A stretch of DNA of 64,000 bases from Streptosporangiaceae bacterium (GTDB lineage: Bacteria > Actinomycetota > Actinomycetes > Streptosporangiales > Streptosporangiaceae), in contig JAOPYH010000236.1 in assembly GCA_025964715.1 (NCBI GenBank), positions 1-64,000 of the forward strand. The letters are read 5' to 3'. Made by a program: the position numbers and the translations under genes. Numbering within the stretch: the stretch's first letter is position 1; every line of letters begins with the position of its first letter. Shown here piece by piece: positions 31,785 through 39,658 of the stretch. The notes below the pieces were generated by a model. The model did not search any database, was not told the origin of the DNA, and was given only the letters and a program-made list of their open reading frames with translations.

Positions 31785-33196
31785 CCCCGGCGAGCGGACA
31801 CCGCGGGATCCTCTTGTTCCGCGCTCGGGTCGGTGGCCGGCAGCAACAGCGTGAAGATCGGCGGCGCCGGGCGCCGCAGCACCAGACGCCCACCCTCGGC
31901 CTCGGCGAGTGAGCGGGCCAGGGCGAGCCCGATGCCGTGGCCGTTTCCGTTGGAGCTGCGGCGCAGGAAGATGTCCTCACTGTCGGCCACCCCGGGCCCC
32001 TCATCCGACACGTCGATGGCCAGCCCGGATCCCACGTCCCCGGCCTCGACGGTGATGCGGCCGTCGCCATGGGTCGCGGCGTTGTGGACCAGAACGTCGA
32101 GGATCTGCTTGATCGCCGATGGGACCGAATGTACCTCGGGAAGGGGATGCTGGACCGCGATGGTCAGCGGCCGGCCGGCCGCGGCCAGCGAGCCATGCCA
32201 GCGGTCCCGGAGATCCTCGAGGAGCGCGGCGGTGTCGAGCCGCTGACGCTCGGGGCCGGCGTCGCGGGCGAGGCGGAGCAGGTCGTCGATGATGTCCTGC
32301 AGGTGTTCGCCCCGCTCGACCGCCGTCCTGATGGTGGCACTCAAATCGGCGCCGGGTCGCTCCAGCGCCGATTCGAGCCCGAGCAGCAACCCGGTCAGCG
32401 GTGTGCGGAGCTGATGGGAGACGTCCGCGCTGAACGCGCGTTCACGGTCGAGCACCGACCCGAGGCGCCGCGCGGTGGCCTCGAGCGCCACCTCGGCCGC
32501 CTGCACCTCGCGGATCCCGGACGCATTGGCCCTGATGGTGAAGTCGCCCTCGCCGAGGTCCTGAGCAGCCCGGGTGAGCCGTTCCAGGGGCCCGGCGAGC
32601 CGGCCCGCCTGGTGGCGGGCCAGCGCGGCCCCCAGCAACATGACCGTCAGCGCCAGCGCGGCCATCAGCAGCCATGCCTGCCGGGTCCGCTCGGTGACGA
32701 CGTGGGCGGGCATGGCCACCCGGACGATCGCCCTGGGGTGGTCGTCGCTGGGGATGGGGGCCGACACGGCGAGCGCGCCATGCTCGATGGCCTGATGGAC
32801 CCGGCCGTCGGCCGCGTCTCGCGCCGCCTCGGAGCGGGCCGGCCCGTCTCCGGTGATGCGGTCGCCCCGGGCCCGGTAGATGCCCACCGTGAGCTTGGGG
32901 TGCAGTCCCTTCGGGAGGCGTACGGGACGCGGATGAGTCGCTTCGTCGTCCGGCGCCGCGGCGGCGACCCGGGTGGCGTCCCGCTCGAGCGCCGTGACGG
33001 CCTCGCCGCGGTAGAGCCGCTGGACGACGAGGCCGAGTGGAATCGCGAACAGGACTACGGCCAGAGCGGTGATTCCGGCGATGGTCGTGCGGAGTTGCCT
33101 CCGCAACGGGGTGCCTCGTGTCGCTGAGGTGGTGCGCGGTGGTGCCGCGCCGGGTGATGTGCCGCCAGATGGTGTCGTGCGTGAGCGCCGGATCAC
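31781..33196 (-). CDS. sensor histidine kinase of a two-component system
   Basis: A 471-residue membrane kinase. One helix near 35-60 and another near 170-195 flank an extracytoplasmic sensor loop. A HAMP domain follows (AGRLAGPLERLTRAAQDLGE), then the HisKA helix FSADVSHQLRTPLTGLLLGL with the phospho-accepting His near 259, and HATPase_c with VHNAATHGDG (N-box), DVSDEGPGV (G1) and GNGHGIGLALARSLAEAEG (G2). The GTG at 33196 is preferred because a GGGGGAGG site precedes it; an ATG at 33214 lies before that site. It is divergent from its response regulator across about 125 bp. Confidence 0.92.
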   Translation of the reverse strand: MIRRSRTTPSGGTSPGAAPPRTTSATRGTPLRRQLRTTIAGITALAVVLFAIPLGLVVQRLYRGEAVTALERDATRVAAAAPDDEATHPRPVRLPKGLHPKLTVGIYRARGDRITGDGPARSEAARDAADGRVHQAIEHGALAVSAPIPSDDHPRAIVRVAMPAHVVTERTRQAWLLMAALALTVMLLGAALARHQAGRLAGPLERLTRAAQDLGEGDFTIRANASGIREVQAAEVALEATARRLGSVLDRERAFSADVSHQLRTPLTGLLLGLESALERPGADLSATIRTAVERGEHLQDIIDDLLRLARDAGPERQRLDTAALLEDLRDRWHGSLAAAGRPLTIAVQHPLPEVHSVPSAIKQILDVLVHNAATHGDGRITVEAGDVGSGLAIDVSDEGPGVADSEDIFLRRSSNGNGHGIGLALARSLAEAEGGRLVLRRPAPPIFTLLLPATDPSAEQEDPAVSARRG

Positions 33197-33295
33197 AATG
33201 CGAGCCTCCCCCATGCAGGGTAAGCGCGAGCGTAACCGGACAGAGCCCGGCCGAGGGCCCCGCGCGGTGACATTGCGAGGTGGGTGAACGGGCCG

Positions 33296-33317
33296 CTTAC
33301 CTGGCCCTGTCTACGAT
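33296..33317 (+). promoter_or_regulatory. probable promoter and operator of the response-regulator gene
   Basis: TACGAT (33312-33317) is a good -10 whose end lies 7 nt before the ATG at 33324, and no ribosome binding site is present, so the transcript is probably leaderless. CTTACCTGG at 33296-33304 falls between the -10 and the expected -35 and recurs at 29599-29607; CTTACCTG is also at 34108-34115. It may be the binding site of this regulator. Confidence 0.4.
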
Positions 33318-33323
33318 CGGGGC

Positions 33324-34010
33324 ATGGCAGGAGCGCATGTACTGGTGGTGGAGGACGATGAGGCGATCGGCACCGAGCTGACCGAGGCGCTGATCGGCCA
33401 GGGGTACGAGGCCGGGTGGGCCGCGACCGGGGAGGAGGCCCTGCGGCTCGCGGCGCGGCAGTCCCCGGAGCTGATCCTGCTCGACCTGGGACTGCCGGAC
33501 ATCGACGGCGTGACGCTGTGCCGGCGGCTGCGCAGCAGCCTGCTGGACACGATCATCGTGGTGCTGACGGCACGAACGCTGGAGTTCGAGGTGGTGGTCG
33601 CGCTCGATGCCGGCGCGGACGACTATCTCACCAAGCCCTTCCGGCTGACCGAGCTGATGGCCCGGCTCCGGGCCCATCTGCGCCGCAGCGCCGCGCGGCC
33701 GGACGAGCGGTTCGTCACGGTGGGGCGGTTGCGCCTCGACCTGGCCGCGCGGAGGGCGACGATCGACGACGCCGAGGTGGTGCTGCGGCCCAAGGAGTTC
33801 GACCTCCTGGCCTGTCTCGCGGGCCGGGCCGGGCAGGTCGTGACACGAGAGGACCTCATCGACGAGGTGTGGGACGTGAACTGGTTCGGTCCTACGAAGA
33901 CCCTCGACGTCCATGTCTCGGCGCTGCGCCGCAAGCTCGGCCAGCACGGGGAGGGAGCCTTCCGGATCACGACCCTGCGCGGCCGCGGCTATCGCTACGA
34001 GGCCGGCTGA
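33324..34010 (+). CDS. OmpR/PhoB-family response regulator
   Basis: A 228-residue two-domain regulator. Receiver domain: acidic pair at D11/D12, phospho-acceptor D54 in ILLDLGLPD, T82 and K104 in YLTKPF. The C-terminal winged-helix DNA-binding domain runs from about residue 128, with VLRPKEFDLLACLAGRAGQVV and KTLDVHVSALRRKLG as transactivation and recognition segments. It is paired with the divergent histidine kinase. All phosphorylation residues are intact. Targets could include the neighbouring cell-envelope genes. Confidence 0.95.
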   Translation: MAGAHVLVVEDDEAIGTELTEALIGQGYEAGWAATGEEALRLAARQSPELILLDLGLPDIDGVTLCRRLRSSLLDTIIVVLTARTLEFEVVVALDAGADDYLTKPFRLTELMARLRAHLRRSAARPDERFVTVGRLRLDLAARRATIDDAEVVLRPKEFDLLACLAGRAGQVVTREDLIDEVWDVNWFGPTKTLDVHVSALRRKLGQHGEGAFRITTLRGRGYRYEAG

Positions 34011-34136
34011 CCGCGGGCCGGGAGAGGTCGCGGCGCGGGTGCGGAGCGCGCCCAGGGACGCGCTCCGCGTGCCATGCCGGTGCACACCGCACACCGCGCT
34101 CGCTGGCCTTACCTGTCGACCGCGCTCTCTTTGCCC

Positions 34137-34550
34137 TTACTTCTTTACCGTGATGCCGCCGGGGACATCGCACCGATTGACACCGTCAGTGATCCAGACC
34201 GGATGACGTCCCGGTGGCTGGGAAACGGTAAAAGCCATCCGGACGTGGCCATTCTTGTCGATGCGCTGTGGCGAGTTGACCTTTGAGCCCTCGATCCACA
34301 GCTGGGCGGTTTTCCGGGGGCGAAGTCCGCTGCCGAGCGCCTGTACGTGCTCGCCCTTCCGGACATCGGCGGCCTTCAGCGAACAGGCCCGGACCGGCGC
34401 ACTCGAGTGTCTCGGAGCCCCGGCCGTCTGATCGCTGTGGCCGCTGGCCTCCGCCGCGGCGATACTGGGGAGCGCGGCCAGCGCGAGCGACGCCGGCGCG
34501 GTGAGGAGCGTGAATGTCATTACCTTGGTGCTGAGCGCTGGACGTGCCAT
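34137..34550 (-). CDS. small secreted protein of unknown function
   Basis: A 137-residue secreted protein. A signal peptide of about 33 residues (MTFTLLTAPASLALAALPSI, 11-30) ends at ASIAAA-like cleavage. The mature chain of about 104 residues has two Cys (in VRACSLKAAD and VNRCDVPGG) that may form one disulfide, and short beta-rich segments such as KTAQLWIEGSKVNSPQRID and HVRMAFTVSQPPGRHPVWIT. It resembles small immunoglobulin-like secreted proteins, but I recognise no family. GAAGGAAA ribosome binding site. Confidence 0.7.
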   Translation of the reverse strand: MARPALSTKVMTFTLLTAPASLALAALPSIAAAEASGHSDQTAGAPRHSSAPVRACSLKAADVRKGEHVQALGSGLRPRKTAQLWIEGSKVNSPQRIDKNGHVRMAFTVSQPPGRHPVWITDGVNRCDVPGGITVKK

Positions 34551-34830
34551 TTTCGTTTCCTTCGCCTAGACAAGTAGGTTTGCTGCTCCTGTGGCTGAAT
34601 CGGGCATATAGGGTGTAATTCACCCGGACTATCGCACCTCTTTGTGGTTTCCATTCATGCCCGAAAGCGGTACACCCACTCTTGATTTCCGTGACGCGCG
34701 TAGTCAACACGCCGCCTCCCGCTGGTTAATGGCTTATTGCATTCGCTTGGCACGCGGACGACCGTTCAGCGCCCCGAACCGGACGCGGCGTTTAGCTACG
34801 GATGTAGTTACGGGCGTTCACATCGATCCG

Positions 34831-35751
34831 ATGTCACGGGGTAGGGCCAGGGCCGTGGGCAAGGGCGGCGGAGCGCCAGATCACCCCGGTGAGCTGCGCC
34901 CGCGCACCTGGTGGCAGGTGATCCGGCGCACTGTGGCGGAGTTCCGCGCGGACGACCTCATGGACTGGGCAGCGGGGCTGACGTTCTACGGCCTGCTGTC
35001 GTTGTTCCCCATGCTCATGGTCGCGGTGTCGCTCCTCAGCCTGTCAGGGACGTCGGGCACCCGGACGCTCTCGGAGAACGTACGGCATATGGCGCCAGGC
35101 CCGGTCCGGAGCACACTGACCGGCGCGATCGAGAGCTTGCGCGGCGCCGCCCCGACGGCCGGTGCCACTGCCGTCGTGGGCCTGGCCGTGGCGCTGTGGT
35201 CCGCGTCGCGTTACACCGCGGCCTTCATCCGGGCTGTGAACGCCGTCTATGAGGCGCCGGAGCGGCGGCCTGGGTGGAAGCTCGTCTGGCTGCGCGTGGG
35301 GCTGACCGCGCTCCTGGTGATCCTGGTGACCGTCAGCACTCTGGCCGTGACCTTCACCGGCGGGCTGGCGCACCGGCTCGGCCGGATGCTGGGGCTCGGC
35401 TCGGCCGTCGTGACCGCATGGAACATCCTCAAATGGCCGTTCCTCGGATTGATCATCGTCTTGGTCCTCGCGGTCCTCTACCGGGTGGCCCCGAACGTCC
35501 GGCAACCGGGCTTGCGCTGGGCCACCCCAGGCGCGGCGCTGGCGGTCCTCGTCTGGGCGATCGCCTCCGCGGGTTTCAGCGTCTACGTCTCCCACGTCGC
35601 CTCCCTCAACCGGATCTACGGGCCGCTGGCAACGGTGGTGATCTTCCTCATGTGGCTCTGGCTGTCCAATATCGCGATCCTGCTCGGCGCCGAGTTCGAC
35701 GCCGAGCTCAGGAAGGTGCGCATGGGCGCTCGTCCCGGTCAGCCGATGTAG
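34831..35751 (+). CDS. YihY/BrkB-family membrane protein
   Basis: A 306-residue integral membrane protein of the YihY/virulence factor BrkB family. WWQVIRRTVAEFRADDLMDW (27-46) then AAGLTFYGLLSLFPMLMVAV is the conserved first helix; GLAVALWSASRYTAAFIRAV (about 111-130) is the signature ASR segment; PGAALAVLVWAIASAGFSVY and YGPLATVVIFLMWLWLSNIAILLGAEFDA end the protein. About six helices. Function is unsettled (once thought to be RNase BN). ATG at 34831 has no clear ribosome binding site; GTG at 34855 is an alternative. The 280-bp gap before it (34551-34830) is A/T-richer, with a GGGTG-N5-CACCC repeat at 34611-34625, and no gene. Confidence 0.88.
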   Translation: MSRGRARAVGKGGGAPDHPGELRPRTWWQVIRRTVAEFRADDLMDWAAGLTFYGLLSLFPMLMVAVSLLSLSGTSGTRTLSENVRHMAPGPVRSTLTGAIESLRGAAPTAGATAVVGLAVALWSASRYTAAFIRAVNAVYEAPERRPGWKLVWLRVGLTALLVILVTVSTLAVTFTGGLAHRLGRMLGLGSAVVTAWNILKWPFLGLIIVLVLAVLYRVAPNVRQPGLRWATPGAALAVLVWAIASAGFSVYVSHVASLNRIYGPLATVVIFLMWLWLSNIAILLGAEFDAELRKVRMGARPGQPM

Positions 35752-36635
35752 CGGCGGGCCGGCGAGGTCCGCTGGGGCTCCTCCAGGAGGCGCAGGCCCT
35801 GCTCCACGTGTGCGGGCACGACCCGCCGCTCGCGGACCACCCAGGGGAGCCCTGCCAGGGCCGCGGCCACCGCCACAGCGCTGGCCCGGTCCCGTGGCAC
35901 GGAGCGAAGAACGGCCGCAGTGCGCCGTAGCGCGTCCCAGGCGGGGCGGCGCAGCCATGCCGTCCACAGGGTGTTGCGGATGCCGAGCTTGCGGCGCTGG
36001 CGGGGATCACGCAGCTTCGAGGCCGCGTGGTGCACGACCACGTCCTCTGCCCAGCACATCCACCAGCCCTGAGCGGCCAGGTCGAGGCTGAGGAGCTCTT
36101 CCTCGCCGCTGAGCCACAGCCTCGGCGAGAAGCCCCCGGCCGCGCGGAAGGCGGTGACGCGCAGCATGGAGGCTCCGGCCAGGATGCTGAGCAGGGCCGG
36201 GCCGGGCAGCCAGTCCGGCGCGGGCAACGGCGAGTGGCGGAGTTCGGGCGTGATCGGGTCCTCACCGAGATGGGGTTCGACCAGGATGCGACCCGTGACC
36301 GACGCGAGCCGGGGATGTGCGTCCAGCAGGTCGGCGGCCCGGGCCATCGCGCCCGGCTCCCACCATGTGTCGTCGTCACAGAAGGCGACATAGGCGGTCC
36401 CGACGGTTTCGACGCCCACGTTGCGTCCTACCGCGCCGAGATTGGCGGCGCTCCGGATGAGGCGCACCTCGGGATGGACCGCGGCGATGGCCTCGGCGGT
36501 GCCGTCCGCGGACCCGTTGTCCACCACGACGATGGGTGCGCCCTCCGGCAGCGCGGTCATGTGGCCGAGCGTGCGAAGGACCTCGGCCTGCCGGTTCCGA
36601 GTGATCATCACAACCGTCAGCCGGTCATCGGTCAC
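35739..36635 (-). CDS. glycosyltransferase family 2
   Basis: A 298-residue GT-A enzyme. LTVVMITRNRQAEVLRTL (about 6-23), the nucleotide-binding VVDNGSADGTAEAI (about 38-51), and the metal-binding FCDDDTWWEPGAM (about 86-98, DDD motif). A C-terminal helical tail includes WLRRPAWDALRRTAAVLRSV. It has no membrane segment. It starts at a GTG overlapping the upstream paralogue by 4 bp and is last in the leftward glycan operon. It overlaps the 3' end of the BrkB gene by 13 bp. Donor and acceptor unknown. Confidence 0.9.
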   Translation of the reverse strand: MTDDRLTVVMITRNRQAEVLRTLGHMTALPEGAPIVVVDNGSADGTAEAIAAVHPEVRLIRSAANLGAVGRNVGVETVGTAYVAFCDDDTWWEPGAMARAADLLDAHPRLASVTGRILVEPHLGEDPITPELRHSPLPAPDWLPGPALLSILAGASMLRVTAFRAAGGFSPRLWLSGEEELLSLDLAAQGWWMCWAEDVVVHHAASKLRDPRQRRKLGIRNTLWTAWLRRPAWDALRRTAAVLRSVPRDRASAVAVAAALAGLPWVVRERRVVPAHVEQGLRLLEEPQRTSPARRYIG

Positions 36636-37543
36636 GACGACGTGGCCTCGATGAGGCGGGCCGCCTGCTCCACCGCGTACGGGAGCCTGCGGCGGCGCAG
36701 CAGTGCGGACGGCAGCCGGCGAAAGGCGCCGGCCAGCGCGGCACGGGATCCGGGGTCCTGGACACCCCGGCCCGCGAGCCGGACGGTGTCCCGCAGCGCG
36801 ATCCTCGCCGGACGGCGTAGCCATGCGGTGAGCAGGTCGTTGCGCATTTCGGTCCTGCGTCTCCAGTCCGACGGCGGCCTGATCGGCGACGGCTCGTGCA
36901 CGGCGACGGCCTCGGGGACGTAGCAGCTGCTCCAGCCGAGGGCGGCGAGATCGTAGGCCAGCAGCCGTTCCTCCCCGATGAAGAACAGCACCTCGCTGAA
37001 CCCGCCCGCCTCCAGGAACGCCCGGCGGCGTACCACCGAGGCGCAGGCGAGGAACCCCAGGACCGGCGGGCCGGGGAGACCGTCCTGCTGCCGCAGCGGT
37101 GTCGCGGCCAGTGCCTCGTTGATCGGGTCGGGTGCGCGATCGGCCCCCACCAGCGTGCGGGCGGCCAGCAGCCCCAGGCGCGGATGTCCGGCGAAGGTGC
37201 CCGCGGCGTGGCGCAGGGCGCCCGGATCCCACCACGAGTCGTCGTCGCTGAAGGCCACATAGGGCGTCACCGCCGCACGTACGCCGACGTTGCGGCCGAG
37301 CGCTCCGAGGTTCCTGCGCAGGCGCACCAGGCCGACCTCCGGGAAGCGGGCCCCTACCTCGTCGGCCGTGCCGTCCGAAGAGGCGTTGTCGACCACGATG
37401 ACCGGCGGGCTCTCCGGCAGGGCGCGGAGCCGCTCCACCGTGCGTAGCAGCTCACCACGGCGGTTCCGGGTGGCGATGACGACCGTGACGGGGATGCCGC
37501 CGGCCGGCACGGCCTCGGGTGCACTGGTCTCCGGTCCGCTCAT
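36632..37543 (-). CDS. glycosyltransferase family 2
   Basis: A 303-residue GT-A enzyme closely related in layout to the next gene: VTVVIATRNRRGELLRTVERL (19-39 split), VVDNASSDGTADEVGARFPE, and FSDDDSWWDPGALRHA as the metal-binding motif. LGFLACASVVRRRAFLEAGGF in the middle recurs in the paralogue as LLSILAGASMLRVTAF-type sequence. The two tandem copies look like a local duplication that then diverged. Stop overlaps the next start (GTGA). Confidence 0.9.
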   Translation of the reverse strand: MSGPETSAPEAVPAGGIPVTVVIATRNRRGELLRTVERLRALPESPPVIVVDNASSDGTADEVGARFPEVGLVRLRRNLGALGRNVGVRAAVTPYVAFSDDDSWWDPGALRHAAGTFAGHPRLGLLAARTLVGADRAPDPINEALAATPLRQQDGLPGPPVLGFLACASVVRRRAFLEAGGFSEVLFFIGEERLLAYDLAALGWSSCYVPEAVAVHEPSPIRPPSDWRRRTEMRNDLLTAWLRRPARIALRDTVRLAGRGVQDPGSRAALAGAFRRLPSALLRRRRLPYAVEQAARLIEATSS

Positions 37544-37657
37544 CTCGACCCCCAGACGCCGAGGCGGTGTGCCAGGAGGACTACCCGGCGGGCTCCGGGC
37601 GAACCTCCGAAGGACCGGCCGGGCGGTCGCCTTCGCGGTGGTAGGGGCACTCCGGCA

Positions 37658-38617
37658 TCACCGCGTGGCCTGGCACAGGACCTGGTTCCAGTCATCGAGG
37701 AAGCGGGCCAGGCCGTAGCGGGACAGGGCGGCTTCGCGGGCCGCCTTGCCGAGCTCCGCGGCCTCTCCCGGGTCGCTGAGGAGCCGGCGGAGGGCGTCCA
37801 GCAAGGTCTGCGGCCGGGTGGAGATCACCCCGCAGCCAGGCGGCACCGCCTCCACGGCCTCGGTCGTCGCCAGCGCCACGACCGGCATGCCGAGGTGCAT
37901 CGCCTCGATCAGCGACAGGCCCAGTGAGGTCCACCGGATCGGGTGGAGATAGACCCGGCGGCGCGCGAGCTCGGTCAGCATCCGGCTCTGCGGCAGATCC
38001 TCGAAGACCCGCAGCCCGCACAGCCCGGTCAGCTGAGGGAGGCCGGTGACCCGCATCCCGAATATGTCCAGCGGGACCTCGGCGGCGAACACCGGCAGCA
38101 GGTCCGTGCCGACGTATCGCCGTCGCCGCACCGGGTCGTTGATGACGACCGCGCCGCGCGCCAGCTCGCCGGTCCAGTGCGCGCCCGGATCGACGATGCC
38201 GTGCTCCACGACCCGGGTGGGCGTGCTCCCGGCGTCCCAGAAGAGCGCGTTGAAGTGGGTGACATGGACCAGGAGCAGATCCGGCCGGTCGCTCATCGGG
38301 TGCCGGGACAGCGGGACGTCTCCCCATGGGGCGTTGTGCTCCAGGTAGACGGCCGGCACGTCCCGGCCCGGCCGGCGTCCGAGCCAGCGGCGCGCCAGCT
38401 CCTCCTCGTGCGGGCGCTGCAGGACGACGACATCGATGTCCTCCGCCCGCAGCCCTTCCGGTGGCACCTCGACGACCGAGGACGGCCAGTGCCACGTGCG
38501 CGCCCGGCCCCGGCCGTCCGGGCCGCGTCCCGGTAGCACCGGGACCACGTAGGTGTGCGGGCCGCGCACGAACGCGGTGGTCCACGAGCCGTGCACATGC
38601 CAGATCAGGACCCGCAC
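37658..38617 (-). CDS. glycosyltransferase family 4-type (GT-B)
   Basis: A 319-residue GT-B enzyme. It starts MRVLIWHVHGSWTTAFVRG (as GTG) and has the central HVTHFNALFW, VEHGIVDPGAHWTGEL, then the donor-binding half with FEDLPQSRMLTELARRRVYL, WTSLGLSLIEAMHLGMPVVA (about 240-259; ExxxxGxP motif region) and a C-terminal helix. It overlaps the upstream GT9 gene by 13 bp. The same operon supplies a carbamoyltransferase and other transferases. Confidence 0.85.
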   Translation of the reverse strand: MRVLIWHVHGSWTTAFVRGPHTYVVPVLPGRGPDGRGRARTWHWPSSVVEVPPEGLRAEDIDVVVLQRPHEEELARRWLGRRPGRDVPAVYLEHNAPWGDVPLSRHPMSDRPDLLLVHVTHFNALFWDAGSTPTRVVEHGIVDPGAHWTGELARGAVVINDPVRRRRYVGTDLLPVFAAEVPLDIFGMRVTGLPQLTGLCGLRVFEDLPQSRMLTELARRRVYLHPIRWTSLGLSLIEAMHLGMPVVALATTEAVEAVPPGCGVISTRPQTLLDALRRLLSDPGEAAELGKAAREAALSRYGLARFLDDWNQVLCQATR

Positions 38618-39645
38618 GGGGTCACCTCCGCGGTGAGCTTCTCCACCGCGTCCGCGGCCTCGGCGCCGGTCACCCCGGCCAGGCAGGGGTGACCCTCCAC
38701 CGGGCAGATCCGGGCCCGGGTGCTGCGGCAGCCGGCGTCCTGGTCGCCCAGCAGGACGTGCGGCACGCCGTACGGCGCCCAGCGCGCGGCCGGGACCACG
38801 GGCGCGAACAGCGACACCACCGGAGTCCGCACCGCCGCCGAGAGGTGGGCCGGACCGGTGTTGCCGACGACCACGGCCCTGGCACCGGCCAGCACTCCGG
38901 CGAGCTCGCCGATGGTCGTGCGCCCGCCCAGGTCGAGGCCGCTGGTGCCGGCGACGGCGGCCGTCAGCGCGCGCTCGGAGCCGCCGCCGGTCACGACCAC
39001 CCGGAGGCCCCGCCGGGCCAGCTCGGTCACGGCCTCGGCGCAACGCCGTGCCGGCCACTGCCGCGCGGGTGCCGAGGCGCCCGGGTGCACGACGACGTAC
39101 GGTCCTTCGCCGCTGAGGTGCCGCACGTCCGGCAGTGGCGCGCGCACCGACAGCAGCCCGTCGTCGCCGGCGGGCAGCCGAAAGCCCGCGGCGATCGCGA
39201 GTGACAGCCCGCGTTCGGCCTCGGGCAGGTCCTCGTCGGCCCGGTGCCGCAGGTCCAGGAGTGCTCCCGGATAGTCCACGCTGATCGCGGCGATGCGCCG
39301 TACGCCCGCCAGGCGCAGGACCAGAGCCGTCGGCAGCGGAGACTGGTGGAAGGAGGTCAGGATCAGCGCGTCGTCGTAGCCCGGCGCCGCGAGCCGGTCG
39401 GCGAGCGCCAGTATCTCCGCGCGGCGTACGGGCGGCGGGTCGAGCACCACCCACGGCGACCGCCAGACCACGATCTCGTCGAGCCCCGGCAGCAGCCTGG
39501 CCGCGGCCTCCCCGTGCGGCCCGGCCAGCAAGGTGACCCGGCTGCGATGCGCTGCCACCGCTCGTACGGCCGGTCCGGCGAGGAGCACGTCGCCCATGCT
39601 GTCGAGGCGCACCACGAGAGCCCGGCCGTGGCGGTGGCCCGTCAT
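38605..39645 (-). CDS. glycosyltransferase family 9 (heptosyltransferase-like)
   Basis: A 346-residue GT-B protein of the family that contains lipopolysaccharide heptosyltransferases (RfaC/RfaF/RfaQ), which use ADP-heptose. ALVVRLDSMGDVLLAGPAVR (about 8-27) is the classical GT9 opening with the catalytic Asp. YVVVHPGASAPARQWPARRC (about 181-200) and VVVTGGGSERALTAAVA are the second half, followed by GRTTIGELAGVLAGARAVVV and NTGPAHLSAAV (about 256-266, the D/N-TGPxHLA motif). Three C-terminal Cys (CRSTRARICPVEGHPC) are typical of a subset. With GmhA and HldE nearby, ADP-heptose is the likely donor. Confidence 0.9.
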   Translation of the reverse strand: MTGHRHGRALVVRLDSMGDVLLAGPAVRAVAAHRSRVTLLAGPHGEAAARLLPGLDEIVVWRSPWVVLDPPPVRRAEILALADRLAAPGYDDALILTSFHQSPLPTALVLRLAGVRRIAAISVDYPGALLDLRHRADEDLPEAERGLSLAIAAGFRLPAGDDGLLSVRAPLPDVRHLSGEGPYVVVHPGASAPARQWPARRCAEAVTELARRGLRVVVTGGGSERALTAAVAGTSGLDLGGRTTIGELAGVLAGARAVVVGNTGPAHLSAAVRTPVVSLFAPVVPAARWAPYGVPHVLLGDQDAGCRSTRARICPVEGHPCLAGVTGAEAADAVEKLTAEVTPCGS

Positions 39646-39658
39646 CGAGTGTCCCCGG

